A DNA stretch of 64,000 nt from Ruminococcus sp. GTDB taxonomy: Bacteria; Bacillota; Clostridia; Lachnospirales; Lachnospiraceae. Positions 24,867 through 32,342 of this stretch are shown here, piece after piece. The notes under the pieces were generated by a model. The model was given only the letters and a program-made list of their open reading frames with translations, was not told the DNA's origin and did not search any database. The DNA is taken from contig JAMPIB010000003.1 in the NCBI GenBank assembly GCA_023663085.1, positions 1-64,000 on the forward strand, read 5' to 3'. Within the stretch, counting starts at the first letter, position 1; every line of letters begins with the position of its first letter. The translations under genes and the position numbers were made by a program.

Positions 24867-26234
24867 TTATTGTGCATATGAAATACAGGTATCCTGGAAG
24901 TTCTGCAGCGCTGCCTTTAAGTCGTCATCACTTGAAGATGTGCTTAAAGTACCGGAGATGATATCATCACCAAGAGCCGTTGCCAGATTCCAGTAATCGC
25001 CAGGGTAGTTACCCTGCGGGATCGTGTTTGCAAGCTGTTCAGCCAGTGCGGAAAGAGCCTCGTCTGCCTGAACTGCGGAATCCTGCTGAGCCGTTACGTT
25101 AGAAGGACCCCAGCCTGCTTCCTGATAACGTGCAAGCTGTACTTCAGAACCTGTCAGATACTGAGCAAGCGCATGGCATACTGCAAGTTTGCCAGCGTCT
25201 TCCTGCGGTTTGATACCTAAGAGTTTGAATCCGCCGAAGCCGCTCAACTGATAAGTCTTACCATCAGAACCTTCAAAAGTAGGCAGTTTTGCACAGGCAT
25301 AGTTGTCACCAAAGATTTCTTTTGCTGCATCTGAATCCCATGTACCGTCAACGATAGCGCCGATGTTGGTACCGCTGGAAATGGAAGAACCATTCTGGAA
25401 GGATTTAGAAGAAGCCAGTTCGATGATCTCTTTTAAGGCAACCAGACCTGCGTCTGATGTATAGTCGATGTTGCATCCTGTAAAGTTACCGTCGTTGTCT
25501 GTATCATAAGTCAATGTACATCCTGTCGCAAAGAAGAATGCCGGCTGATACCATCCGGAGTTGATCTCGAAGTAGAAGTTCTTACCAGCTGCTTCACAGT
25601 CAGCAACGATCGCTTCTAAAGAAGTAGGATCTGTTACAACGCTGCTGTCATAATATAAGAAGTAACCGTTATCGGATGTCATCGGATATGCGTAAGTCAT
25701 ATCACCAACAACTGCTGCGCTTGCCGCACCTGCATCATTCTGAGCTGTAACAAAGTCTGCATTCTCATTGACGATCGGGCAAAGAGCGCCTGCTGAAACA
25801 AGACGTGTGATCTGATCCTGTGCGAAGCCGTACATATCTGCGCCGCCTTCCACGTCAGTGATCATGTTACCTGCCGCATCACCTTCACCTACAGGCTCAA
25901 CAGTTACTGTATAACCTGACATATCGGCATTTGCTGCTAAAAATTCTTCTGCTTTTTCCTTTGTAAAATCAACTACGTTCTCAGCCACCCAGATCGTAAT
26001 GGTGCCGGAACCGTACTCAACGGCCTCGCTGCCGCTGTCTGCTGCTGCGTCGCTGCTGTCCGCCGCATCGCTGCTGTCTGCTGCTGTATCCGTAGATGCA
26101 GAGTCATCTGCCGCCGGTGCGCTGTCAGCCGAAGTATCCCCCCCCGTTGTGTCGGAAGAGCCTCCACCACAGCCAACAAGAGTCGCAGCAACCATTGCTG
26201 TTGCAAGTAATGTTGCTAATACTTTTTTCTTCAT
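24867..26234 (-). CDS. Oligosaccharide-binding lipoprotein of the ABC importer
   Basis: The 455-residue protein is a family 1 solute-binding lipoprotein. It has a signal peptide with lipobox LVGC (Cys 22), a low-complexity Ser/Asp/Ala linker built from DAADSS-type units (to about residue 72), then a MalE-like fold (ITIWVAENVVDFTKEKAEEF; WYQPAFFFATGC; DGTWDSDAAKEIFG). It delivers maltodextrin or galacto-oligosaccharide to the two permeases. It is the first gene of the importer-amylase operon, behind promoter 26394-26422 and a palindromic operator. An eight-G tract (26138-26145) lies in the linker at about residue 30-32. Confidence 0.92.
   Translation of the reverse strand: MKKKVLATLLATAMVAATLVGCGGGSSDTTGGDTSADSAPAADDSASTDTAADSSDAADSSDAAADSGSEAVEYGSGTITIWVAENVVDFTKEKAEEFLAANADMSGYTVTVEPVGEGDAAGNMITDVEGGADMYGFAQDQITRLVSAGALCPIVNENADFVTAQNDAGAASAAVVGDMTYAYPMTSDNGYFLYYDSSVVTDPTSLEAIVADCEAAGKNFYFEINSGWYQPAFFFATGCTLTYDTDNDGNFTGCNIDYTSDAGLVALKEIIELASSKSFQNGSSISSGTNIGAIVDGTWDSDAAKEIFGDNYACAKLPTFEGSDGKTYQLSGFGGFKLLGIKPQEDAGKLAVCHALAQYLTGSEVQLARYQEAGWGPSNVTAQQDSAVQADEALSALAEQLANTIPQGNYPGDYWNLATALGDDIISGTLSTSSSDDDLKAALQNFQDTCISYAQ
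26138..26145 (-). repeat. Eight-G homopolymer in the binding-protein linker
   Basis: Plus strand C8 equals G8 on the coding strand, in the TTGGDT codons shortly after the lipobox. Gain or loss of one base would end the protein early. Confidence 0.6.
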
Positions 26235-26346
26235 AACTTTTTCCTCTCTCTCTTTGTTGCTTATTTTTTCTGTTTATATAAAATGCGTCGCCGCATCTTA
26301 TACCGATCTGTGCCGGCCGCCGGAACTGTCACGGCGAAGCGGGCGG

Positions 26347-26385
26347 TACGAAACTTACGCGATAATTTTTTCGTAAACTTTCGTA
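26347..26385. promoter_or_regulatory. Operator-like inverted repeat downstream of the importer promoter
   Basis: TACGAAACTTACG (26347-26359) and CGTAAACTTTCGTA (26372-26385) are near-perfect inverted arms 12 bases apart. They lie just past the expected transcription start of the binding-protein gene, the usual place for a LacI-family repressor. The LacI gene at 26691 is the likely source. The remaining leader to 26234 (about 110 bases) holds a GATGCG hairpin. Confidence 0.6.
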
Positions 26386-26393
26386 CTAGTATA

Positions 26394-26422
26394 AATGTAT
26401 CACTACCATAGCAATTTGTCAA
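26394..26422 (-). promoter_or_regulatory. Promoter of the importer-amylase operon
   Basis: Minus strand: perfect -35 TTGACA (26417-26422), 17-base spacer, extended -10 TGATACATT (core 26394-26399). Confidence 0.7.
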
Positions 26423-26595
26423 CCATTCTTTCGACATTTATGGTAAATTTGTCAATTAATCCTGTTTTTCAGGTAACATTTTTGTATATTTTGACAATCA
26501 TTATCTTCTTTCTTGAAAAATCTGATATTTTTTTATATATTAATTTATATATTCAGTTTTTTGTATTACAAGAAAATTGCTCCACAATTATCTTG

Positions 26596-26630
26596 GGAAG
26601 AATGCTCCGCATTCTTCCGCCTCGTCGAGG
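26596..26630. repeat. Double hairpin (REP-like candidate) upstream of LacI
   Basis: GGAAGAATGC/GCATTCTTCC (26596-26618, loop TCC) is followed by CCTCG/CGAGG (26620-26630). The region 26423-26690 otherwise holds only AT-rich sequence; I see no clear promoter for the LacI gene. Confidence 0.45.
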
Positions 26631-26690
26631 AATTTTCTAATTATATAAAAATACAAAAGATACTATCATGTGTGTAAGGAAGAATTCTCT

Positions 26691-27689
26691 ATGGCTACTA
26701 TCAAAGATATTGCAAGCAGGCTTGGCATCTCAGTCAGTACTGTCTCCAAGGGACTGAACGGCGCTAATGATATCAGCGAGCAGCTCAGACAGACCGTACT
26801 CGATACCGCGGTGGAAATGGGGTATACCACCAGGCAGATGCGGACAAAGGAAAACCCAAAACTCTGTATTTTTATCGAAAACATGGACTATCAGGAATCC
26901 GACCAGTTCGGTTATGATATCATCCTCGGCTTTAAACAGGCCGCGTATCCGGACTATGACGTATCCGTTGTGCCTGTCAGTCCCGCTTTCCAATCCGCCG
27001 AAAAATATGATACCTATATGCTAAAAAACGGTTATGTCGGCGCGTTCTTAGTCGGTTTTGCCCTACAGGACGCCTGGATGGAACAGCTGAATACGACAGC
27101 CATCCCCACCTCTTTATTCGATAATTATGTCCGTAAAAATCCTAATGTCAGTTATATCGGCACGGACAGTTTTGAAGGTCTCGACGACGCCATCGAGCAT
27201 CTGATCGGCCTTGGACACAGCAAAATTGCCATGATCAGCGGCTCTTCTCATTCCATGATAACCGAACAGCGGCGTCAGGCTTATATCGAAAGCATGGCCG
27301 CGCATGATCTTCCGATTGACGAACGCTGGATGCCCTACGGTTATTATGTGGCGGCCGCCGCCAGACCGCATGTGATGAACCTGCTCTCGCTCGGCGTCAC
27401 CGCCATTGTATGCGGTAACGACCTGCTGGCCTCCGGTGTACTGGAAGAATGCAGACTGCACAGTTTCCGCGTTCCGGAAGACGTCAGCATCATCGGTTTC
27501 GACGATATCCCGATCTCCGCACAGCTTGATCCGCCTCTTACGACTATCAGGCAGGATCGGATCGAACTCGGCAAATGCGGTTTTTATACCCTGCATTCAG
27601 CGATCAATCATGTGTCTGTCAGCAAAAACCTGTTACGGCCGCAGCTTATCGTCAGAAATTCTACCGGGCCGGCTAAACAGCTTTCGTAA
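26691..27689 (+). CDS. LacI-family regulator of the importer operon
   Basis: The 332-residue protein has the LacI helix-turn-helix at its N terminus (ATIKDIASRLGISVSTVSKG) and a periplasmic-binding-like effector domain (VGAFLVGFALQDAWMEQL; VSIIGFDDIPISAQLDPPLT). It is divergent from the sugar importer operon, whose promoter region has a palindromic operator, so control of that operon is the obvious role. I chose the ATG at 26691, with AGGAAG upstream, over an in-frame GTG at 26670. The last codons are repeated into the 3' spacer (27674-27713), followed by a terminator shared with the convergent GH53 gene. Confidence 0.9.
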   Translation: MATIKDIASRLGISVSTVSKGLNGANDISEQLRQTVLDTAVEMGYTTRQMRTKENPKLCIFIENMDYQESDQFGYDIILGFKQAAYPDYDVSVVPVSPAFQSAEKYDTYMLKNGYVGAFLVGFALQDAWMEQLNTTAIPTSLFDNYVRKNPNVSYIGTDSFEGLDDAIEHLIGLGHSKIAMISGSSHSMITEQRRQAYIESMAAHDLPIDERWMPYGYYVAAAARPHVMNLLSLGVTAIVCGNDLLASGVLEECRLHSFRVPEDVSIIGFDDIPISAQLDPPLTTIRQDRIELGKCGFYTLHSAINHVSVSKNLLRPQLIVRNSTGPAKQLS

Positions 27690-27713
27690 AACAGTTTTCC
27701 AAAACAGTTTTCC
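27674..27713. repeat. 13-bp tandem repeat over the LacI stop codon
   Basis: TAAACAGCTTTCG (27674), TAAAACAGTTTTCC (27687) and AAAACAGTTTTCC (27701) follow without gap. The first copy is coding and the second starts with the TAA stop. Confidence 0.7.
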
Positions 27714-27716
27714 ATT

Positions 27717-27746
27717 ATATGGCTCCCGGACAGGAGCCATATTTTT
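27717..27746. terminator. Terminator between convergent lacI and GH53
   Basis: ATATGGCTCC (27717-27726) pairs with GGAGCCATAT (27733-27742) and is followed by a T run on the plus strand. It also lies directly after the GH53 stop on the minus strand. Confidence 0.85.
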
Positions 27747-28849
27747 CAGTGAAAGTCCCGGATTGCCGCAAGTGCCGGCAGCGCATTGCCCTCGTAGTCA
27801 AACAGTGCCTGATTGGCCCACTCGTTGCCGCCGGGGCCTTTTTCATTCATATAGGCTATCGCTTCTTTAGAAGCCCAGCCCGACCCGGCTACCGGGATCC
27901 AGGCCGCCTCCCAGTAAAAGAAGCCGCATCCTTTCTGCTCCGGTACTTCTTTTAACAACTTACAGAAATCTTCCATGAAATGTTTCTGACCCTCTTTGGT
28001 CATCGGATAATCTATCTTCTCCACAAGTTCGGGTTTGGTGGCCATTCCTTTTCGTTCCTCCGGCCCTAATTTTTCATAAGAAGCATAATCCTCCATCGTA
28101 TGTCCCATGGACACTTCCACGACCATCAACTCTTTGCCGTAGCGGAGCGCGATATCGTTCATATTGTTGCGCAGATCGTCCATCGTCCCGTGCCAGAACG
28201 GATAATAAGACAGGCCGATGATCTGGAAATCCTCGCCTTTTTCCATGAAATGATCGAACCATTCCCGGTAAAGAGCATTGTTGCCGCCATTATCCAGATG
28301 GATAACAATTGGTATTTTATCGTCCACAGCCCTGACGCCCCGGATACCCGCATTCAAAAGCCTGGCCAGATTGTCATAGTCCGGCACCTGTCCGTACGGC
28401 CAGAGGATACCGCCTGTGACCTCGTTACCCACCTGTACCAGCGTCGGAAAAGCGTTTTCCTGTTTCATCGTCTCTAACGTCTCTTTCGTATAACGATACA
28501 CCGCGTCTTCCAACTGTTCCAGACCCATGCCCTGCCAGGCCTTGGGAACACGCTGCTTGCCGGGATCCGCCCAGAAATCGCTGTAGTGAAAGTCAAGCAG
28601 CACTTCCATATCCTTTGCCAGCGCCCGCTTCGCCAGTTCTATCGTGGTCGGCAGGTCGTTTGTCCCTGCCCCGTAAGGTTCCCCGGCCTCCGTATACGGG
28701 TCATTCCACAGGCGGAGCCGGACAGCGTTCACATCATAGCTTTGCAGAATGTCGAACACATCCTTCTCCTGACCGTGGTCAAAAAAACGCCCGCCCAGAC
28801 TCTCCACTTCTTTTAATGAAGAGATATCCATTCCCTTTATAAATTTCAT
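27746..28849 (-). CDS. Intracellular GH53 endo-beta-1,4-galactanase
   Basis: The 367-residue protein is a GH53 barrel that cuts beta-1,4-galactan chains. Family blocks are GMDISSLKEVESLGG at the start, VRLRLWNDPY, DFHYSDFWADPGKQ, the acid/base Glu in LVQVGNEVTGG, and the nucleophile Glu in LMVVEVSMGH. It ends with the GC(G)FFYWEAAWIPV block typical of the family. There is no signal peptide, so it likely works in the cytoplasm on imported oligosaccharides. It is the last gene of the operon of the 619-aa protein and the zinc-ribbon protein. It is a paralogue of the secreted GH53 at 36.7-38.8 kb. Confidence 0.92.
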   Translation of the reverse strand: MKFIKGMDISSLKEVESLGGRFFDHGQEKDVFDILQSYDVNAVRLRLWNDPYTEAGEPYGAGTNDLPTTIELAKRALAKDMEVLLDFHYSDFWADPGKQRVPKAWQGMGLEQLEDAVYRYTKETLETMKQENAFPTLVQVGNEVTGGILWPYGQVPDYDNLARLLNAGIRGVRAVDDKIPIVIHLDNGGNNALYREWFDHFMEKGEDFQIIGLSYYPFWHGTMDDLRNNMNDIALRYGKELMVVEVSMGHTMEDYASYEKLGPEERKGMATKPELVEKIDYPMTKEGQKHFMEDFCKLLKEVPEQKGCGFFYWEAAWIPVAGSGWASKEAIAYMNEKGPGGNEWANQALFDYEGNALPALAAIRDFH

Positions 28850-28873
28850 GTGTTATTTATCTCCATTCCGGAT

Positions 28874-29092
28874 TTAATCGAAATCAAATTTGGTAAAGCG
28901 TTTTTGTGCATCCTTATAACGGAATCTGACCAGTTCATTCTTCTCCAGAACATCTTCTTCCGTTCCCACATACTGACAGCGGATACAGTGGTATTCTTTT
29001 TTATCCTTATCATAAAACATGTCGATATCCAGATCTCTCATAAAGCAGGAGGGACACCTGTAATTTAATTTGCCTTTGCCAGATTGAGCCAT
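28874..29092 (-). CDS. Small zinc-ribbon protein
   Basis: The 72-residue protein carries two cysteine pairs, CPSC near residue 13 and CIRC near residue 37, which should form one zinc ribbon, followed by a charged C-terminal helix (LVRFRYKDAQKRFTKFDFD). I do not know its function. Its ATG lies inside the end of the 619-aa gene (28-base overlap) with an AAGGAGG ribosome site 10 bases ahead, so its translation is coupled to that gene. Its place between an enzyme-like gene and a galactanase suggests a role in the same regulon, but small zinc ribbons are often general nucleic-acid or protein adaptors. Confidence 0.75.
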   Translation of the reverse strand: MAQSGKGKLNYRCPSCFMRDLDIDMFYDKDKKEYHCIRCQYVGTEEDVLEKNELVRFRYKDAQKRFTKFDFD

Positions 29093-30924
29093 GTCGCAAA
29101 TACCTCCTTATCTTTCAACTTGGTCGTATAACCTAACGTAAACATCGGTGAGAAAGCGTAGCCTTCCTTGATATAACCGACAGCGTCTTTCTTTTCACAG
29201 CTTAAGGAAACCCTTGTCTCAATATCCGGGATCACGGAAATGACTTCCGTCGCGCCCTCCATCTGCTCCTCGCGGCATTTATATTCGTATTTGATGTTCT
29301 TAGAATCCGTACCGTTCGTGCAGGTAAGAGTGATATTGCTCATATCCTCGGAATATTCCGTCGTACCATAGCAGGCAACCATATATTCGTTGATCTCTAC
29401 TTCTGCGCTGGGATCGCTCATCTCCAGAATATTTCTCTCGATCTTGATCGCGGAGCTGCCCTCTTCAAAGTACATCTTCGTCTGTAGTTTTACGGTCAGG
29501 TCATAGAATTCGATATCCACAGGGTCAAGCGTTAAGATTCTCGTTTTCCCAGTTCCCGAAGCATTCTCCTCTTCCGAAAAATGCGCCTTCGTCCTGCACA
29601 GGCACAGATCCACTTCCTCGCCTTTATATGTCAGCTTGGCGCTTCTAACCGTACCTTCGCCCGCATAATGCGTAAAATAACCCGCTCTGTATTTTTCCTG
29701 AATGAGGAAAGGATAAGAAGCATCCGTTATATGCTTGGTACCGATTCCTACCGGCCATTCCAGTTTCGCCGCATAAGGACGCAGATCAACGATAGCGCCG
29801 CCCTGATCCATATTGGCGCAGACTCTCATGTAAGGGTCGCAGTACCAGAATAACTGTTTGTCCGAACCGTATAAGATATCTCTCCAAAGAGCGCATTCCG
29901 GCTCGGTAAGCGTCTTTTTGCCACGGTAATAATCTGCAAATTCCGCCATGGTCATATCGTCCAGTTTCCCTTCTTTTTTCAGCTGTCCATAATAAGCCAT
30001 GCCGTCTTCATAGGATTTCAATAACAGTTCATACGGCGCCTCCCAGCGTCCCATCTTATTCATCCAGCCGGGGCCTACGAACATCATATTGTAAGCATAA
30101 CCATTGTTATATTTTGCCAGATCGCGATACTGGTCGATCAGGTTATACAGATACGGATATTCCCATGTCTTGCTGTCATAACTCATACTGCGCAGAACAT
30201 TCTGCGGATGCGTACCGAAATTGGAGCCGTTACCGTCATAGCAGGCAAGCAGGTCGCGCGATAAGTGCGGGATTGCTACGATGCCGCTGTCTTCTTCTTC
30301 ATTAGCCGCCGGTGCATGGACGTTCTGCTTACTGGGGATCCACGGCGCCCACGGGCCGCCATCCATGAAGGTATACCAGGAGTTATTGCATGTATGATAT
30401 GCTTTGGGGCCTTCTTCCCAGCAGGTCGCAACGGCACATTTCACCATCGGATATTTCTCTTTGATATAATTGATCAGTTCTGCATCCATATAATAAGAGC
30501 CTGTAGACTCCGGATAGAAGCCGAAACGCTCATGGAATTTTCCGAAAACATCCTCTACGATAGAGATTTTGTCTTCCATGGAAAACATCCAGATACAGAA
30601 ATCTTTCGTTTTATATTTCTCACGGAACTCCTTGCAGGGCAGTCCCAATAAGGATAAGGCAATCTCGTCTCCGTACTTTTCATGATCCGCCTTGGCCAGT
30701 TCGACCGCCTCATCATTGAACAAAGAAGCGTATGTCATCTGGATCGTCGTTTTCAAACCGTTCTTATGTGCAATGGCCTGCTGTGTCTTAAAAATGTCCA
30801 GAGATTCTGTCAACAGGGCTTTTCTGCTGATATCTTCCTCTTTTCCGTGTCCGGTTACTTTCTCCGCATACTCAGGAACCATTTCCGGACGATGGATAAT
30901 GTTTACAATAAACTTGTTCTCCAT
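29065..30924 (-). CDS. Unrecognised 619-aa enzyme-like protein in the galactan operon
   Basis: I cannot assign a family with confidence. The protein is soluble, without signal peptide. The first 350 residues look like a (beta/alpha) barrel of the deacetylase or glycosidase kind, with acidic and aromatic blocks FYPESTGSYYMD (136-147), CWEEGPKAYH (168-177), PWAPWIPSKQ (191-200) and HLSRDLL (220-226). The last 250 are beta-rich, as in carbohydrate-enzyme sandwich domains. I set the start at 30924 behind a strong AAGGAGGG site; an upstream in-frame start at 30981 lacks one. It heads an operon with the zinc-ribbon and GH53 genes, and its promoter shares an operator-like motif with GH42. A role on galactan-derived sugar is inferred. 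Confidence 0.8.
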   Translation of the reverse strand: MENKFIVNIIHRPEMVPEYAEKVTGHGKEEDISRKALLTESLDIFKTQQAIAHKNGLKTTIQMTYASLFNDEAVELAKADHEKYGDEIALSLLGLPCKEFREKYKTKDFCIWMFSMEDKISIVEDVFGKFHERFGFYPESTGSYYMDAELINYIKEKYPMVKCAVATCWEEGPKAYHTCNNSWYTFMDGGPWAPWIPSKQNVHAPAANEEEDSGIVAIPHLSRDLLACYDGNGSNFGTHPQNVLRSMSYDSKTWEYPYLYNLIDQYRDLAKYNNGYAYNMMFVGPGWMNKMGRWEAPYELLLKSYEDGMAYYGQLKKEGKLDDMTMAEFADYYRGKKTLTEPECALWRDILYGSDKQLFWYCDPYMRVCANMDQGGAIVDLRPYAAKLEWPVGIGTKHITDASYPFLIQEKYRAGYFTHYAGEGTVRSAKLTYKGEEVDLCLCRTKAHFSEEENASGTGKTRILTLDPVDIEFYDLTVKLQTKMYFEEGSSAIKIERNILEMSDPSAEVEINEYMVACYGTTEYSEDMSNITLTCTNGTDSKNIKYEYKCREEQMEGATEVISVIPDIETRVSLSCEKKDAVGYIKEGYAFSPMFTLGYTTKLKDKEVFATWLNLAKAN

Positions 30925-30957
30925 ATTGCCCTCCTTTTGCTGTTTTCCCTTGATTTT

Positions 30958-30976
30958 ACCGATGCGCAATCGGTTG
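30958..30976. promoter_or_regulatory. Operator-like palindrome of the 619-aa gene
   Basis: ACCGAT and ATCGGT (30958-30974) flank GCGCA. The plus-strand string GCGCAATCGGTTG (30964-30976) matches the GH42 site at 34508-34520 in 12 of 13 bases. It lies 12 bases past the -10, ideal for a LacI-type repressor. Confidence 0.65.
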
Positions 30977-30987
30977 TTCATGTGCTT

Positions 30988-31016
30988 AGGATACCAAAGT
31001 GTATTATTGTTGTCAA
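30988..31016 (-). promoter_or_regulatory. Promoter of the 619-aa/zinc-ribbon/GH53 operon
   Basis: Minus strand: perfect -35 TTGACA (31011-31016), 17-base spacer, -10 TATCCT (30988-30993). Confidence 0.65.
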
Positions 31017-31067
31017 TGTGTATATTTGCCTATTTCACATGTTGAAAATTATATAATTTGCACAAAT

Positions 31068-31200
31068 GGCAAAATTGGTAAATTTCTGGCAAATTTGACA
31101 CATTTTGGCAAATTTGGTAAATTTCTGGCAAATTTGACACTTTTTTGGCAGATTTGATAAATTTCTGGCAAATTTGACACTTTCCCGGCAGATTTATCAT
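31068..31200. repeat. Seven-unit 20-bp repeat array
   Basis: GGCAAATTTG-type units start at 31068, 31088, 31107, 31127, 31147, 31167 and 31187, so the step is 19-20 bases. The second halves alternate between GTAAATTTCT and ACACTTTT forms, making a 40-bp higher-order unit. CAAATTTG is an 8-base palindrome. The array runs from the LacI stop codon to about 50 bases upstream of the -35 of the 619-aa operon. Confidence 0.85.
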
Positions 31201-32205
31201 CTACGGCGCAGTCGATTCCCGCATGGAGATCTGATAGCCGAGCAGCGTGCGCTTCTGCACGGTCTCCCCTTCTATCATTTTCAGAAGACTCCTGCAGGTC
31301 ATCTCTCCAAGTTCCTCCACGTCGAACTGGATTGACGTGATGGAAGGCATATGATTGGCTAAGAGCGAACTGTCGTAGAAAGAAGCAACCTTGATCTGTG
31401 CGGGCACTTCCACTTTCCATTTCCGCAGCGTATTTAACACACAGTTACACAGATAATCATCCATAGTAACGATACACTCTGCCTGTTCCTTCAACATTTT
31501 TTCCACGATAGCCGCCGCTTTCGCCTCATCTTCCACATCCATGAAGACATGTCCCTCCGCAGGCTCTTTCCCCTGTTTCCGGTAAGCCTCCAGAAAACCG
31601 CCTAAACGATTGCTGTTGACGATATAGTCCCGGCTGCCGCCGATCAGAGCTATTTTCTCAAGTCCCTGCGCCAGCAGCCTCTCCGTCAGTTCCCTGCAGG
31701 CGCTGTAGTGATCGTTGTCAATCTGGACTGCCTCCTCATCTTTCGTACTGCCGATGGTCACAAAGGGGATCCCCGTCTCTTTTAAATAAGCCACCGAAGC
31801 ATCCTCAACCAGCGTCCGCGTTAAAATAACACCGTCTACTTTATGATTGATCACCACCCGGTGCAGTCTGGAAATATCCTCTGGCATAACAACTGATATT
31901 AAAACATCATAGTCCAGCAGAGAAGCCGTCTTACTGATACCGAGCATACAGTTCTGGAAAAAGGGCAGTTCCACAAGGTTATAATTCCCCGGTATCACCA
32001 GTCCGATATTGTAAGTTCTGGACTGAGCCAGTCCTTTGGCTATCACATTCGGCCGGTAATCATGTTCCTCAATATAGCGGAGGACCTTCTCCCGCGTCTC
32101 CGCACCGATACGGCCCTTGCCGGAAATGGCACGGGAAACGGTGGTTTTGGATACGCCAAGTTCTTCGGCGATATCGTTAATGGTAAGGTTTTTGTCTTCT
32201 GACAT
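31201..32205 (-). CDS. LacI-family regulator, probable galactan regulator
   Basis: The 334-residue protein has a LacI helix-turn-helix (LTINDIAEELGVSKTTVSRA, residues 7-26) and the hinge segment YRPNVIAKGL, followed by the effector-binding domain (YNIGLVIPG; FVTIGSTKDEEAVQID; TRSLLKMIEG-like end). It lies just upstream of the 619-aa/GH53 operon, with the repeat array between them, and has its own promoter at 32280-32308. It is the best candidate for the protein that binds the GCGCAA-CGGTTG motif in front of that operon and GH42, an inference from position. Confidence 0.9.
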   Translation of the reverse strand: MSEDKNLTINDIAEELGVSKTTVSRAISGKGRIGAETREKVLRYIEEHDYRPNVIAKGLAQSRTYNIGLVIPGNYNLVELPFFQNCMLGISKTASLLDYDVLISVVMPEDISRLHRVVINHKVDGVILTRTLVEDASVAYLKETGIPFVTIGSTKDEEAVQIDNDHYSACRELTERLLAQGLEKIALIGGSRDYIVNSNRLGGFLEAYRKQGKEPAEGHVFMDVEDEAKAAAIVEKMLKEQAECIVTMDDYLCNCVLNTLRKWKVEVPAQIKVASFYDSSLLANHMPSITSIQFDVEELGEMTCRSLLKMIEGETVQKRTLLGYQISMRESTAP

Positions 32206-32279
32206 GGTAAAAGAAAGACTCCTTTCGTGTGAGCGGCAGATAAATACAGGTAAATATCTCCCAAGTTCTATCTATACAT

Positions 32280-32308
32280 AATATAGCGGATATTTAGGGG
32301 GAACGCAA
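32280..32308 (-). promoter_or_regulatory. Promoter of the galactan-locus LacI gene
   Basis: Minus strand: -35 TTGCGT (32303-32308), 17-base spacer, -10 TATATT (32280-32285). Confidence 0.6.
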
Positions 32309-32342
32309 TCCCCTCCACCCTCACCCCGCTGTCTCCTGTCTT

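Noticed and set aside
31068-31200. CRISPR-like array
   Set aside because: The repeats are contiguous and phased at 20 bases without unique spacers, and no cas genes are present.
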